The notes beneath the pieces were generated by a model. The model was not told the origin of the DNA and did not search any database. It saw only the letters and a program-made list of their open reading frames with translations. A program made the position numbers and the translations under genes. This document shows, piece by piece, positions 27,528 to 35,311 of a stretch of 64,000 bases of DNA; positions within the stretch are counted from its first letter, which is position 1; each line of letters starts with the position of its first letter. Source of the DNA: Aquimarina sp. Aq78. GTDB taxonomy: Bacteria > Bacteroidota > Bacteroidia > Flavobacteriales > Flavobacteriaceae. The stretch covers positions 310,001 through 374,000 of the forward strand of contig NZ_OMKA01000024.1 in assembly GCF_900299525.1 (NCBI RefSeq). Reading direction: 5' to 3'.

Positions 27528-29369
27528 ATGACTGAGTTTGTAAGAAAAAGAGTAGCGAATGCTAAAAATGATATTTTATCCGGGTTAACGGTAGCGTTAG
27601 CTTTGGTTCCCGAAGCGGTTGCCTTTGCCTTTGTGGCGGGAGTAGATCCTTTAGTTGGATTATATGCTGCGTTTATGATCGGATTGATCACTTCTGTTTT
27701 TGGAGGACGCCCAGGCATGATCTCTGGTGCCACAGGAGCATTAGCGGTTGTTATGGTTAGTCTTGTCGCAGAAGGAAATGAAATGGGAGCCCCCGGAGAA
27801 GAATTAGGGCTATATTATCTTTTTGCAACTGTTATCCTTATGGGAATTATACAAATGTTTGCCGGAGCTTTTAAGCTGGGTAAATTTGTACGTTTGATTC
27901 CACATCCTGTTATGATGGGGTTTGTAAATGGTTTGGCGATTGTGATCTTTCTTTCGCAATTAGGAATGTTTAAGGAAGCAGAGAAAGACGTATTTAATAA
28001 TAACAAATATGTTACAGAATCTCTCGAGAAAAAATTTGAAATTAGAGAAGATAACATCGCTTATGATATAGCAACAAATAAAGCTCTGTTTAGTTTTGAA
28101 AACAATAGGTTATCAGATGTAGATTCTAAAGAAGGAAAATATATTATGTATGAAGGACAGGTTTTTGACCTGGATACCAAAGAAGTAGTTTTTAATTATG
28201 AAGATAATGTGATTTATAGTATTGCCAAAAAAGGAAAAGCAAAATCCTGGCTACCTACAAATCAATTATTATTAATGTTAGGACTGGTATTACTTACAAT
28301 ATTAATCATGTGGGGATTACCTAAATTAACAAATAAACTTCCAGAAGCATTATTGGCTATTATTGTGGTTTCTGCTATAGTGATTTTAGGAAAGTTGGAT
28401 GTGGCTACAGTGGGTAGTTTTATTAGAGATGGAGGAGGAGAAGGTCTTAAAGGAGGTTTACCACAGTTTCAACTTGATATTTTTAGAAAAATCCCGTTTA
28501 CCTGGGAGACATTTCGATTTATAGCACCATATTCGGTAATTCTTGCAGCAATTGGATTGATAGAGTCATTAATGACTTTAAATCTGATTGATGAATTAAC
28601 CGAAACCAGAGGTAGTTCTAATAGAGAATGTATGGCCCAGGGAGGTGCTAATATTATTACTGGGCTTTTTGGAGGAATGGGAGGTTGTGCAATGATCGGT
28701 CAATCAATTATTAATATTAAAGGAGGTGGTCGAACCCGACTTTCGGGTATTGTTGCTGCAGTAACGTTACTGTTATTTATTTTGTTCGCTTCTGGATTAA
28801 TAGAACAAGTTCCTATCGCAGCACTAGTTGGTGTGATGTTTATGGTAGTAATAGGAACCTTTGCATGGTCCAGTTTTAGAATCCTCAATAAAATTCCTTT
28901 GGCAGATGCTATTGTATTGATAGCAGTTTCTTCATTAACTGTATTTTTTGATTTGGCAATAGCAGTAATAGCTGGTGTTATTATGTCCGCCTTGGTATTT
29001 GCCTGGGAAAATGCAAGACGTATTCGAGCAAGAAAACATATACTCGAAAATGGAACCAAAGTTTATGAAATATGGGGCCCGCTTTTCTTTGGAAGTATTC
29101 AAGCATTCAATAATAAATTTGATGTAGCAAATGATCCCGAAAATGTAGAGATTGATTTTATAGAATCACGTGTTAGTGATCACTCGGCATTAGAAGCTAT
29201 TTTTAATCTTGTCGGAAAATATGAAGATGCAGGGAAAAAGGTAAAAATTAAACACCTTAGTGAAGAATGCCAAGCGCTTATGATTAAAGCTTCACCTAGA
29301 TTAGCCAGTGTTATAGAACACGATATTGATGATCCAAGATATCATGTAATGGCTGAAGCTATGGAGTAA
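27528..29369 (+). CDS. SulP/SLC26-family anion transporter
   Basis: The 613-residue protein starts with AKNDILSGLTVALALVPEAVAFA and PLVGLYAAF, the SulP entry motif, has about 12 membrane helices with GGMGGCAMIGQSIINIKGGG in the core, and ends in a cytoplasmic STAS domain (about 515-613, with VSDHSALEAI). It probably carries sulfate, bicarbonate or another small anion. Unusual is a hydrophilic insert of about 90 residues (roughly 155-245 of the chain, rich in Asp/Lys/Tyr) between two early helices, absent from typical SulP proteins. The ATG start is supported by a promoter match just upstream. No carbonic anhydrase or sulfur gene is adjacent. Confidence 0.93.
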   Translation: MTEFVRKRVANAKNDILSGLTVALALVPEAVAFAFVAGVDPLVGLYAAFMIGLITSVFGGRPGMISGATGALAVVMVSLVAEGNEMGAPGEELGLYYLFATVILMGIIQMFAGAFKLGKFVRLIPHPVMMGFVNGLAIVIFLSQLGMFKEAEKDVFNNNKYVTESLEKKFEIREDNIAYDIATNKALFSFENNRLSDVDSKEGKYIMYEGQVFDLDTKEVVFNYEDNVIYSIAKKGKAKSWLPTNQLLLMLGLVLLTILIMWGLPKLTNKLPEALLAIIVVSAIVILGKLDVATVGSFIRDGGGEGLKGGLPQFQLDIFRKIPFTWETFRFIAPYSVILAAIGLIESLMTLNLIDELTETRGSSNRECMAQGGANIITGLFGGMGGCAMIGQSIINIKGGGRTRLSGIVAAVTLLLFILFASGLIEQVPIAALVGVMFMVVIGTFAWSSFRILNKIPLADAIVLIAVSSLTVFFDLAIAVIAGVIMSALVFAWENARRIRARKHILENGTKVYEIWGPLFFGSIQAFNNKFDVANDPENVEIDFIESRVSDHSALEAIFNLVGKYEDAGKKVKIKHLSEECQALMIKASPRLASVIEHDIDDPRYHVMAEAME

Positions 29370-29404
29370 ATCCTGACTTTATACCAATAGACAAACTAAT
29401 AAAT

Positions 29405-29447
29405 GAAAACAGGGTTATAATTTTTAAATCATAACCCTGTTTTTTTA
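29405..29447. terminator. Bidirectional terminator between SulP and lipoprotein genes
   Basis: AAAACAGGGTTAT / ATAACCCTGTTTT with a T-run, between convergent genes. Confidence 0.88.
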
Positions 29448-29496
29448 TATACCGGTGTCTTTGTAGACACAACTGTCTATGTTTTTATAGCTATTC

Positions 29497-30630
29497 TTAA
29501 TTACTTGGAGTAACTTCTGCTTTGCTAATCATGTAAATATTTGCACTTAGAGGCTTGTCAATTTCAAAACTATGAGCTGTAGTAGAAGCATCAAATTGTT
29601 TAGAATACTCGCTAGTAATGCTAGTTTTAGAAGTACCGTAGTTAAAACTTAATCCGCACATCTCATAACCTGTACTTAATTGATACTCAATTTTTAATTT
29701 CGTATCGCTTATTGATGATATATTTATGTGTCCGACATCTGAACTATTTGTGATATCACATCCATCAGGGTTAATAAGAAGTTCTATATCAACTCCTTCA
29801 TCACCTTTACTATTGATAAAAGTATGAGCTAGGAAAGTAGTGAAAACATTGTTTTCGCAAAATCCACAAGCCGCATGAAATCCATATGCTTGGATACATT
29901 CAACTTTACATTCTTGTTTGCAATAACTAAATGATCTTACCCAATCACCATAATAAACACAACTCCACCATCCGTAATAGCTATATTGCTGATCTAAAGT
30001 TTGATCGTAAGCAAAAGATGTATAGTAACAACGACTATCTTTGTTGTATACTTTAGAATATGCTACGATTTCAAAACAATCAAGATCTATTGAAGATAAT
30101 GGAATAACATAAGTAGCTTTCTTCATTCCTCCATAGTAATAAGGAAAAGCTTTGTAATTAAATTTACGAAGATTAGGAAACCCATTAGAGTAAAATGGTA
30201 TATTTTCTTTTGCTCCAATATAAAGGTATACCTTCTTCATAAGGTTACGATCGTTGGCCTCAAAGTTAAGATATAGATTTTCACCATCATTAGATACGGT
30301 AACATTACCAACTTGTAGTTTTCTAGATCCAACTAATAGAGGCATAGTTGTAGTGTCACCACAAGCTTCAATATCAACGTCAGATGGTGTAAGTAACGTG
30401 TAGTTACAATGTCTGTAACTTTTAGAATTAGTGTCTGTTGTAAGGATAGGTTCTTCTTCATCCAGTTGTAATTCGTCTTCGATACCTTCAGAACCGTCAT
30501 TTTTAATAAAATCTGGTTCAACAGTAGTTTTTTCAGATTCAACAATAACTTCATTTTCTTCTTTGCTACAAGAAGAGAAAATTAAAAATAAGGCAATAAA
30601 CCAATACCCCAATGTGTAATTTGTTTTCAT
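29497..30630 (-). CDS. Cys-rich surface lipoprotein of unknown function
   Basis: The 377-residue protein has a lipoprotein signal with Cys21 in IFSSCSKEENE; the Cys-Ser-Lys-Glu-Glu start resembles the lipoprotein export signal described in Bacteroidetes, so surface exposure is likely. A Glu/Asp-rich linker (to about 75) leads to a beta-rich domain. Around residues 196-262 it is dense in Tyr, Trp and Cys (YYGWWSCVYYGDW, KQECKVECIQAYGFHAACG), suggesting disulfides or a metal site. I do not recognise the family. It stands alone, with its own promoter element. Confidence 0.75.
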   Translation of the reverse strand: MKTNYTLGYWFIALFLIFSSCSKEENEVIVESEKTTVEPDFIKNDGSEGIEDELQLDEEEPILTTDTNSKSYRHCNYTLLTPSDVDIEACGDTTTMPLLVGSRKLQVGNVTVSNDGENLYLNFEANDRNLMKKVYLYIGAKENIPFYSNGFPNLRKFNYKAFPYYYGGMKKATYVIPLSSIDLDCFEIVAYSKVYNKDSRCYYTSFAYDQTLDQQYSYYGWWSCVYYGDWVRSFSYCKQECKVECIQAYGFHAACGFCENNVFTTFLAHTFINSKGDEGVDIELLINPDGCDITNSSDVGHINISSISDTKLKIEYQLSTGYEMCGLSFNYGTSKTSITSEYSKQFDASTTAHSFEIDKPLSANIYMISKAEVTPSN

Positions 30631-30942
30631 ATAAAGTGTTTTAATTAATTAGTGCGGCAAAACTAACAAAAAAGTGTATTTCTGATGCTAAAAAAAACAA
30701 ATAAATAAATAGAATTTTTATTGTATATTACTGAAAATTAAATAAATAGGTTTATTCTTACACACGATCTTTATGAGTTTTGATGAAGTGCAAAATTAAT
30801 CGTTAGAAGTATGTGTTTTAGGGGAAATTTCTCCTAAATGGTTTTATCGCATATGATGAATTTATCGCTTAGAATTGATTTTAACGATTCGAATTCTATA
30901 AATAAACTTATATTTCGGTGATAAAATCGAATTAAATACTAC
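30631..30942. other. Intergenic region, 312 bp, divergent promoters
   Basis: It separates two divergent genes and holds no convincing gene. A TAnnTTTG element for the minus-strand lipoprotein is at 30658-30665. Upstream of the plus-strand operon, TATATTTC at about 30908 is one base off the consensus. The length leaves room for regulatory sites I cannot identify. Confidence 0.5.
30658..30665 (-). promoter_or_regulatory. Bacteroidetes -7 element for the Cys-rich lipoprotein
   Basis: Minus-strand TAGTTTTG matches TAnnTTTG, 27 nt before the ATG. Confidence 0.5.
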
Positions 30943-31680
30943 ATGGATATCCCTTTTGAACCTATTGTCTTTGGCTATAAAGTAAATATCCATTTGATTT
31001 TAGAATACGCAGCTTTCTTTATTGGGTTTCGATATTATATATATCTTAAAAAGCATACTCAGGATCCTATTTCGTCATCAAATAGGTTATCTATAATCAT
31101 TGGTGCAGTATTTGGGGCATTCTTTGGCTCTCGTTTTTTTGGTTTTTTAGAAAACCCGATCTTTTCTTTCAGCCCAGAATATATAGTTCGGTTATTAAGT
31201 ATAAAAACCATAATGGGAGGTCTTTTTGGAGGTTTGCTCGGAGTAGAGTTGGCTAAGAAGATAATCGGTGAGAAACATTCTTCGGGTGATTTATTTACAT
31301 TTCCCATTATATTGGGAATCATCATAGGAAGAATAGGTTGCTTTTTGGCTGGAGTTAAAGAATTTACTTATGGTAAACAAACCACTTCATTTTTAGGAAT
31401 GGATTTAGGAGATGGCCTGTATAGGTACCCGATAGCATTATTTGAAGTTGTTTTTCTATTCGCTTTATGGGGAATTTTAAAACGTTTTAAAACAAAATTT
31501 AAAATAGAAAGCGGTTTACTATTCAAATATTTTATGATTTCTTATTTTCTATTTAGATTTTGTATTGAATTTCTGAAACCTAATACTTTTTTTATACTAG
31601 GTCTTAGTAGTATTCAGTATTTATGTATCTTATGCATGATTTATTATCAAAAAACTTTACGACAAATAGTTTTCAAATGA
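30943..31680 (+). CDS. Lgt-like (prolipoprotein diacylglyceryl transferase family) membrane protein with altered active site
   Basis: The 245-residue polytopic protein follows the Lgt plan: about seven helices, GRIGCFLAG (about 130-138, Lgt normally GRIGNF-NGE), RYPIALFE and the last-helix motif Y-x3-R-x3-E in YFLFRFCIEFLKP. Tyr, Arg and Glu of that motif are kept, and so is the Arg of GRIG. But the essential His of Lgt's HGG motif is Met here (KTIMGGLFGG) and the Asn of GRxGN is Cys. It is therefore an Lgt relative that probably moves or binds a glycerolipid group but may not be the housekeeping Lgt. Its stop overlaps the next start (ATGA). It opens the operon with LprI-like, radical SAM and a small membrane protein. 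Confidence 0.82.
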   Translation: MDIPFEPIVFGYKVNIHLILEYAAFFIGFRYYIYLKKHTQDPISSSNRLSIIIGAVFGAFFGSRFFGFLENPIFSFSPEYIVRLLSIKTIMGGLFGGLLGVELAKKIIGEKHSSGDLFTFPIILGIIIGRIGCFLAGVKEFTYGKQTTSFLGMDLGDGLYRYPIALFEVVFLFALWGILKRFKTKFKIESGLLFKYFMISYFLFRFCIEFLKPNTFFILGLSSIQYLCILCMIYYQKTLRQIVFK

Positions 31681-32132
31681 GCAAAATCAGGATAATCATA
31701 ATTATATGGTTTTTAATCTGCCTAAATGTTATAAACCTATCTGCTCAGGATATATCTGATGCTTTGCGATTAAAAGAACTATCATATATGAAATATGCTA
31801 AAAGAACAGATTGTAATAATACTATGGGGACTACTCTTGGGGACAGAATTTGTTTGAATCTAAAGTTTCAACAGACTGATTCTATTATGAATGTGAAACT
31901 CAAAAAGATGTTGCATACTATTACTAATGACACGATCAAAACCACCATCAAAACCTATCAAAATGCTTGGGTACATCATAGAAGAATGAAAAGTGAAATT
32001 GTTTCAGAAGGATACAGAGGTCACATGCTTGGGATCATATATCTGGGGTGTATGGTAGAAACAACAATGCAGCGTATTAAAGAAATTGAGGAGTTATCGG
32101 GTAAAATGATTGATTATGAAACAGATAATTAA
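31677..32132 (+). CDS. Secreted LprI-like (DUF1311) protein
   Basis: From ATG 31677 the 151-residue protein has a signal peptide (ending NLSAQ, about residue 22) and a helical domain resembling the LprI N-terminal/DUF1311 family: a Cys pair (TDCNNT, DRICLNL), a long helix with LKKML, QNAWVHHRRMKSE, then CMVETTMQRIKEIEEL. Family members include lysozyme-inhibitor-like periplasmic proteins. Start coupling (ATGA overlap) with the Lgt-like gene supports an operon. The reason it sits with lipid-type enzymes is unknown. Confidence 0.78.
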   Translation: MSKIRIIIIIWFLICLNVINLSAQDISDALRLKELSYMKYAKRTDCNNTMGTTLGDRICLNLKFQQTDSIMNVKLKKMLHTITNDTIKTTIKTYQNAWVHHRRMKSEIVSEGYRGHMLGIIYLGCMVETTMQRIKEIEELSGKMIDYETDN

Positions 32133-32189
32133 AATAATTCTTCAATATCCATTTGTTTTGGTATATGAATTTCAAAAAAAAACAGATAA

Positions 32190-33584
32190 ATGCCCACTAG
32201 AAATTATACGTATTACGATTTTACACTAAGTTTATGTCCTACTTGTCTAAAAAGAATTGAAGCCAAAATTGTTTTTGAAGAAGATAAAGTATTTATGCTC
32301 AAGCGATGCCCAGAACATGGTAGATCTAAAGTTTTGATTGCAGATGATATAGCCTATTATAAGAATATTAGAAATTACAACAAACCGTCTGAGTTTCCTT
32401 ATAAATTTAATACAGCTACAGATTATGGATGTCCTTATGATTGCGGATTATGCCCGGATCATGAGCAGCACTCATGTTTGTCGATTATCGAGGTAACAGA
32501 TCGCTGTAATTTGACTTGTCCTACCTGTTATGCTTCTTCGTCTCCGCATTATGGCAGACATCGATCATTAGATGAAATAAAGAAAATGCTGGATACAATA
32601 GTCAAAAACGAAAAAGAACCAGATGTAGTACAAATAAGTGGAGGAGAACCCACAATACATCCTCAGTTTTTTGAAATTCTGGACTATGCCAAACAATTAC
32701 CTATTAGGCACTTAATGGTAAATACGAATGGAATTCGTATTGCTAAGGATATTAAATTTACCCAGCAGTTGGCTAGCTATATGCCGGATTTTGAAATCTA
32801 TCTTCAGTTTGATGCTTTGGATGCCGAAGTATTACAAAAATTAAGAGGAGAGGACCTTACCAAAATTAGAAAACAAGCCATCGAGAACCTCAATAGTGTA
32901 AACCTGTCCACTACTCTGGTGGTTACATTAGAAAAAGGATTAAATGATACTCTAATTGGTGATATACTAACATTTGCAACACAACAAAAATGTGTGAGAG
33001 GGGTTACATTTCAACCCACTCAAATAGCAGGGAGACTAGAAGATTTTGATACTCAAACCGATAGGATAACATTGACCGAGGTGCGAAGAAAAATTTTAGA
33101 ACAATTTCCTGTTTTTGAATCTGATGACCTTATCCCTGTGCCTTGTAACCCAGATGCTTTGGTTATGGGGTACGCACTAAAAAATGAAGATGGACTTCTA
33201 CCGCTTACCCGGTATATTAATCCGGCAGATCTGTTGGATAATGGTAAAAATACGATTGTCTATGAACAGGATGAAGAGTTGCATGGTAAAGTCTTGGAGT
33301 TATTCAGTACCGGAAATTCTGTAGAAACAGCTTCAGAAAATCTAAAATCTATAATGTGTTGTTTGCCAGAGATCGATGCTCCGGATTTGGGATACGATAA
33401 TCTGTTTAGAATCATAATTATGCAATTTATTGATGCTTATAATTTTGATGTGCGAGCGATTAAAAAATCTTGTGTGCATATTGTAAATAAAGATTACAAA
33501 ATCATTCCTTTTGAAACGATGAACTTATTTTATAGGGATGATAAACAGGAGTATTTAGAACAATTAAGAAAAGAAACGATATGA
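32190..33584 (+). CDS. Radical SAM enzyme of the Tes/MJ0619-like family with extra metal-cluster motifs
   Basis: The 464-residue protein starts with a rubredoxin-like patch C16-x2-C19 and C40-PEHG, then C81-x3-C85-x2-C88-x7-C96 (CPYDCGLCPDHEQHSC), then the radical SAM motif C106-x3-C110-x2-C113 (CNLTCPTC) and the SAM-binding GGE in VQISGGEPTIHP. C-terminal Cys (MCCLP at about 389-390, KKSCVH near 430) could hold a further cluster. This arrangement is that of the family of MJ0619, first linked to pterin methylation and later shown in archaea to be tetraether lipid synthase (Tes). Homologues are also implicated in bacterial membrane-spanning lipids. It lies 57 bp after the LprI-like gene and overlaps the next gene by 4 bp. 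Confidence 0.88.
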   Translation: MPTRNYTYYDFTLSLCPTCLKRIEAKIVFEEDKVFMLKRCPEHGRSKVLIADDIAYYKNIRNYNKPSEFPYKFNTATDYGCPYDCGLCPDHEQHSCLSIIEVTDRCNLTCPTCYASSSPHYGRHRSLDEIKKMLDTIVKNEKEPDVVQISGGEPTIHPQFFEILDYAKQLPIRHLMVNTNGIRIAKDIKFTQQLASYMPDFEIYLQFDALDAEVLQKLRGEDLTKIRKQAIENLNSVNLSTTLVVTLEKGLNDTLIGDILTFATQQKCVRGVTFQPTQIAGRLEDFDTQTDRITLTEVRRKILEQFPVFESDDLIPVPCNPDALVMGYALKNEDGLLPLTRYINPADLLDNGKNTIVYEQDEELHGKVLELFSTGNSVETASENLKSIMCCLPEIDAPDLGYDNLFRIIIMQFIDAYNFDVRAIKKSCVHIVNKDYKIIPFETMNLFYRDDKQEYLEQLRKETI

Positions 33585-33799
33585 TAGCAAATACCATTTT
33601 TTTGGAAGTAGGGAACCTCGATGGATTGGTGTATTTAATTCTTTTGATCCTCTTAGGACCTCCAATATTTCTTTCGATTATTGGTCTAATTTTATTTAAA
33701 ACTAAAAACCGAAAAGCAGGAAAAATTTTCTTTATCCTTGCCGGGATATACCTTGTTGTAGGACTGGGGATCTGTGGTGCTCTTATGGCAGGGTTTTAA
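33581..33799 (+). CDS. Small two-helix membrane protein in the radical SAM operon
   Basis: The 72-residue protein has two hydrophobic helices (about 14-36 and 46-70) joined by a basic loop (FKTKNRKAGK). Its ATG overlaps the radical SAM stop (ATGA), so it is translated with it. No family is recognised. A role as a membrane anchor or partner for the radical SAM enzyme is a guess from position. Confidence 0.7.
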   Translation: MIANTIFLEVGNLDGLVYLILLILLGPPIFLSIIGLILFKTKNRKAGKIFFILAGIYLVVGLGICGALMAGF

Positions 33800-33822
33800 T
33801 TTTTAAAATTACTACTAATAAA

Positions 33823-33856
33823 ATACCTGCCAAAGTATGCTTTGGCAGGTAAAAAA
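33823..33856. terminator. Hairpin between radical SAM operon and GG peptide gene
   Basis: ACCTGCCAAAG / CTTTGGCAGGT with loop TATG, 11-bp arms. The T-rich side lies better for minus-strand termination; on the plus strand it is followed by As, so it would be a weak terminator there. Confidence 0.7.
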
Positions 33857-33875
33857 ACTTGACATAACTTCTTAA

Positions 33876-34028
33876 TTAATCATTATCCTGTGGTACGGCA
33901 TCAGGATCGTTACATTTGTCATCATCTCTCTCACAAGGTTCGTCACCAGTAGTATTACCACCACCACTAATAGTTTGTAATTGAGCTCTGTTTAGAGTTA
34001 CCCCTAATTCTAAGATTTGTTTTAACAT
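33876..34028 (-). CDS. Short double-glycine leader peptide (bacteriocin/RiPP-like precursor)
   Basis: A 50-residue frame from ATG 34028 to TAA 33876, too short for most gene callers. The N-terminus MLKQILELGVTLNRAQLQTI leads to SGGG, matching the bacteriocin-type leaders common in Bacteroidetes (LKxIL-x-LG-x-L-x6-I-x-GG). The remaining 27 residues are acidic with Asp-rich runs and two Cys (PCERDDDKCNDP). Such leaders are cut after GG by peptidase-containing ABC transporters; none is in the window. It converges on the radical SAM operon. Alternatives are a secreted signalling peptide or a class IIb-like bacteriocin. Expression is not shown. Confidence 0.72.
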   Translation of the reverse strand: MLKQILELGVTLNRAQLQTISGGGNTTGDEPCERDDDKCNDPDAVPQDND

Positions 34029-34469
34029 AATATAAAAAATAATAAATTAAGTATTCCTGAACCTTTATAGACATTCAGGATTTATGTCTGTTATAAGGTT
34101 AATGTTTAGTATTTGGATAATGTTACCTATACAACAATTGTTTTTTTGTACGTTTTGTAATATTATTCCCTAAAAGATGTTATTAGAGACTTTTCTCGTA
34201 TGAAAATAGCCCTCTTTGGGTGTTGAATCTCGGGTATTATGGGAAGCGTGATTCGGGTAAGCTGTTATTATGTTACTACAGCTGGTAAGTATGGAAATGA
34301 GAAGGTGAAAGGAAATATCTACCAAGTCAATATAAATCAGGTTGTGAGAAAATGCATTCGAATTAACTTCGATTATTTTAAAAAAAAGATACCTCGATGA
34401 TTTTGTCTCAAGTTAGCTCACATAATCTTAAACTATAATAAAATTAATATTGTAAAGTAGAAATCATAA
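34029..34469. other. Intergenic region, 441 bp, mostly unexplained
   Basis: Upstream of the GG peptide gene there is a 7-bp-arm hairpin TCCTGAA/TTCAGGA (34055-34080), 27 nt before its ATG, in the likely leader. The rest is AT-rich. A 53-codon plus-strand frame (34239-34400) is present but unsupported. No exact TAnnTTTG element was found for the peptide gene. Confidence 0.45.
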
Positions 34470-34757
34470 TTAAAAACGGCTTCTTCTTTTTCCAAAATAA
34501 CCTCCTTTTATTTTTTCGGTATATGTTTTTGTAGCTTTAGTAGTGTCGTTTGAACTCATAAGATCATCTGTGCCAGACTTTTTTTTCTTTTTAGCGGAAA
34601 TCTCTGCCTCCTTTTTGGTTAATCGTTCTATTACCTCAGAAATATCCTCAGCTTTATCTGAAACTTGCTCTTTTCCTACCCTGAAGGAATTAAATTTATC
34701 TTTTCGGGTTTTTAAAATTGTTTTTAATTCAGAGTTTGGCAGATTAATTAGGGTCAT
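34470..34757 (-). CDS. Small charged protein of unknown function
   Basis: The 95-residue product is rich in Lys, Glu and Asp with a predicted helix in the first half (NSELKTILKTRKDKF; DISEVIERLTKKEAEISAKK), a poly-Lys patch (about 76-80 in the run SAKKKKKSG) and a Gly/aromatic/Arg-rich tail (GGYFGKRRSRF). It looks partly disordered. I do not recognise it. It is divergent from the Roadblock-like pair, with 195 bp between starts, so shared regulation is possible. Confidence 0.62.
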   Translation of the reverse strand: MTLINLPNSELKTILKTRKDKFNSFRVGKEQVSDKAEDISEVIERLTKKEAEISAKKKKKSGTDDLMSSNDTTKATKTYTEKIKGGYFGKRRSRF

Positions 34758-34952
34758 AATTTAGATATCGTTTTATTGTTAGGTTTCTTTTAAATCAATT
34801 TGGAATTTGTAGGAATTTTTCTACAAAAATGATTTAATGCAATATAGTAATAATCGTTTAAAAGTAAAAAAAAACGATGAAAGAATTTTTTTAAATAATT
34901 ATTGTTTCTATATTTACAAAATAAAGAACAAAAATATCCAAACTTTATACCT

Positions 34953-35270
34953 ATGATTGATCTGAAAAAGATTAAAGAAGATACCGAAGTTGATAGTGTA
35001 ATTATTGCTGATAAAAATGGAAATGTAATAGATGCATTGGATACAAAACATGATACTAATATTGCCTTGATGGTAGAAACAGCATTTTCGATGTGTGATG
35101 ATATGATTAAGGATTTACTTAATGGAGATCTTGATCAATTGATGGCAAAATCTTCAAAAGGTTTTCTTATTGCAAATAGGATTAAATCTGATTCAATAAT
35201 ATTGGTGGTATCTAAAAAAATGTCAAAACTGGGACTACTTCTTAAGTATATGAGCTCTTTAGAAAAATAA
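34953..35270 (+). CDS. Roadblock/LC7-like domain protein (1)
   Basis: From ATG 34953 the 105-residue protein covers one Roadblock/LC7 fold: VDSVIIADKNGNVIDAL (strand-turn-strand), a long helix with TNIALMVETAFSMCDDMIKDLL, then SSKGFLIANRI and DSIILVVSKKMSKLGLLL. Roadblock proteins dimerise and regulate Ras-like GTPases such as MglA in bacteria. No GTPase gene is adjacent. It is 41 bp upstream of a second, more diverged member. Confidence 0.8.
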   Translation: MIDLKKIKEDTEVDSVIIADKNGNVIDALDTKHDTNIALMVETAFSMCDDMIKDLLNGDLDQLMAKSSKGFLIANRIKSDSIILVVSKKMSKLGLLLKYMSSLEK

Positions 35271-35311
35271 TTTTATAGAAAATATTATTAATAATTAAAT
35301 TAAATTAAACT

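Noticed and set aside
28700..29059. Long antisense frame within the SulP gene
   Set aside because: It mirrors the codon structure of a well-supported transporter gene; low complexity and no family motifs.
29455..29470. Short hairpin GTGTCT/AGACAC after the SulP terminator
   Set aside because: Six-bp arms without a clear T-run; not strong enough to call as a second terminator.
33876..34028. Assigning the GG peptide as the substrate of the neighbouring radical SAM enzyme
   Set aside because: The enzyme's family and cofactor pattern suggest lipid-type chemistry, it is encoded on the other strand, and it lacks a visible peptide-recognition domain.
34239..34400. A 53-codon plus-strand ATG frame in the spacer near the GG peptide gene
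   Set aside because: No recognisable motif, signal peptide or promoter element, and AT-rich spacers often hold frames of this size by chance.
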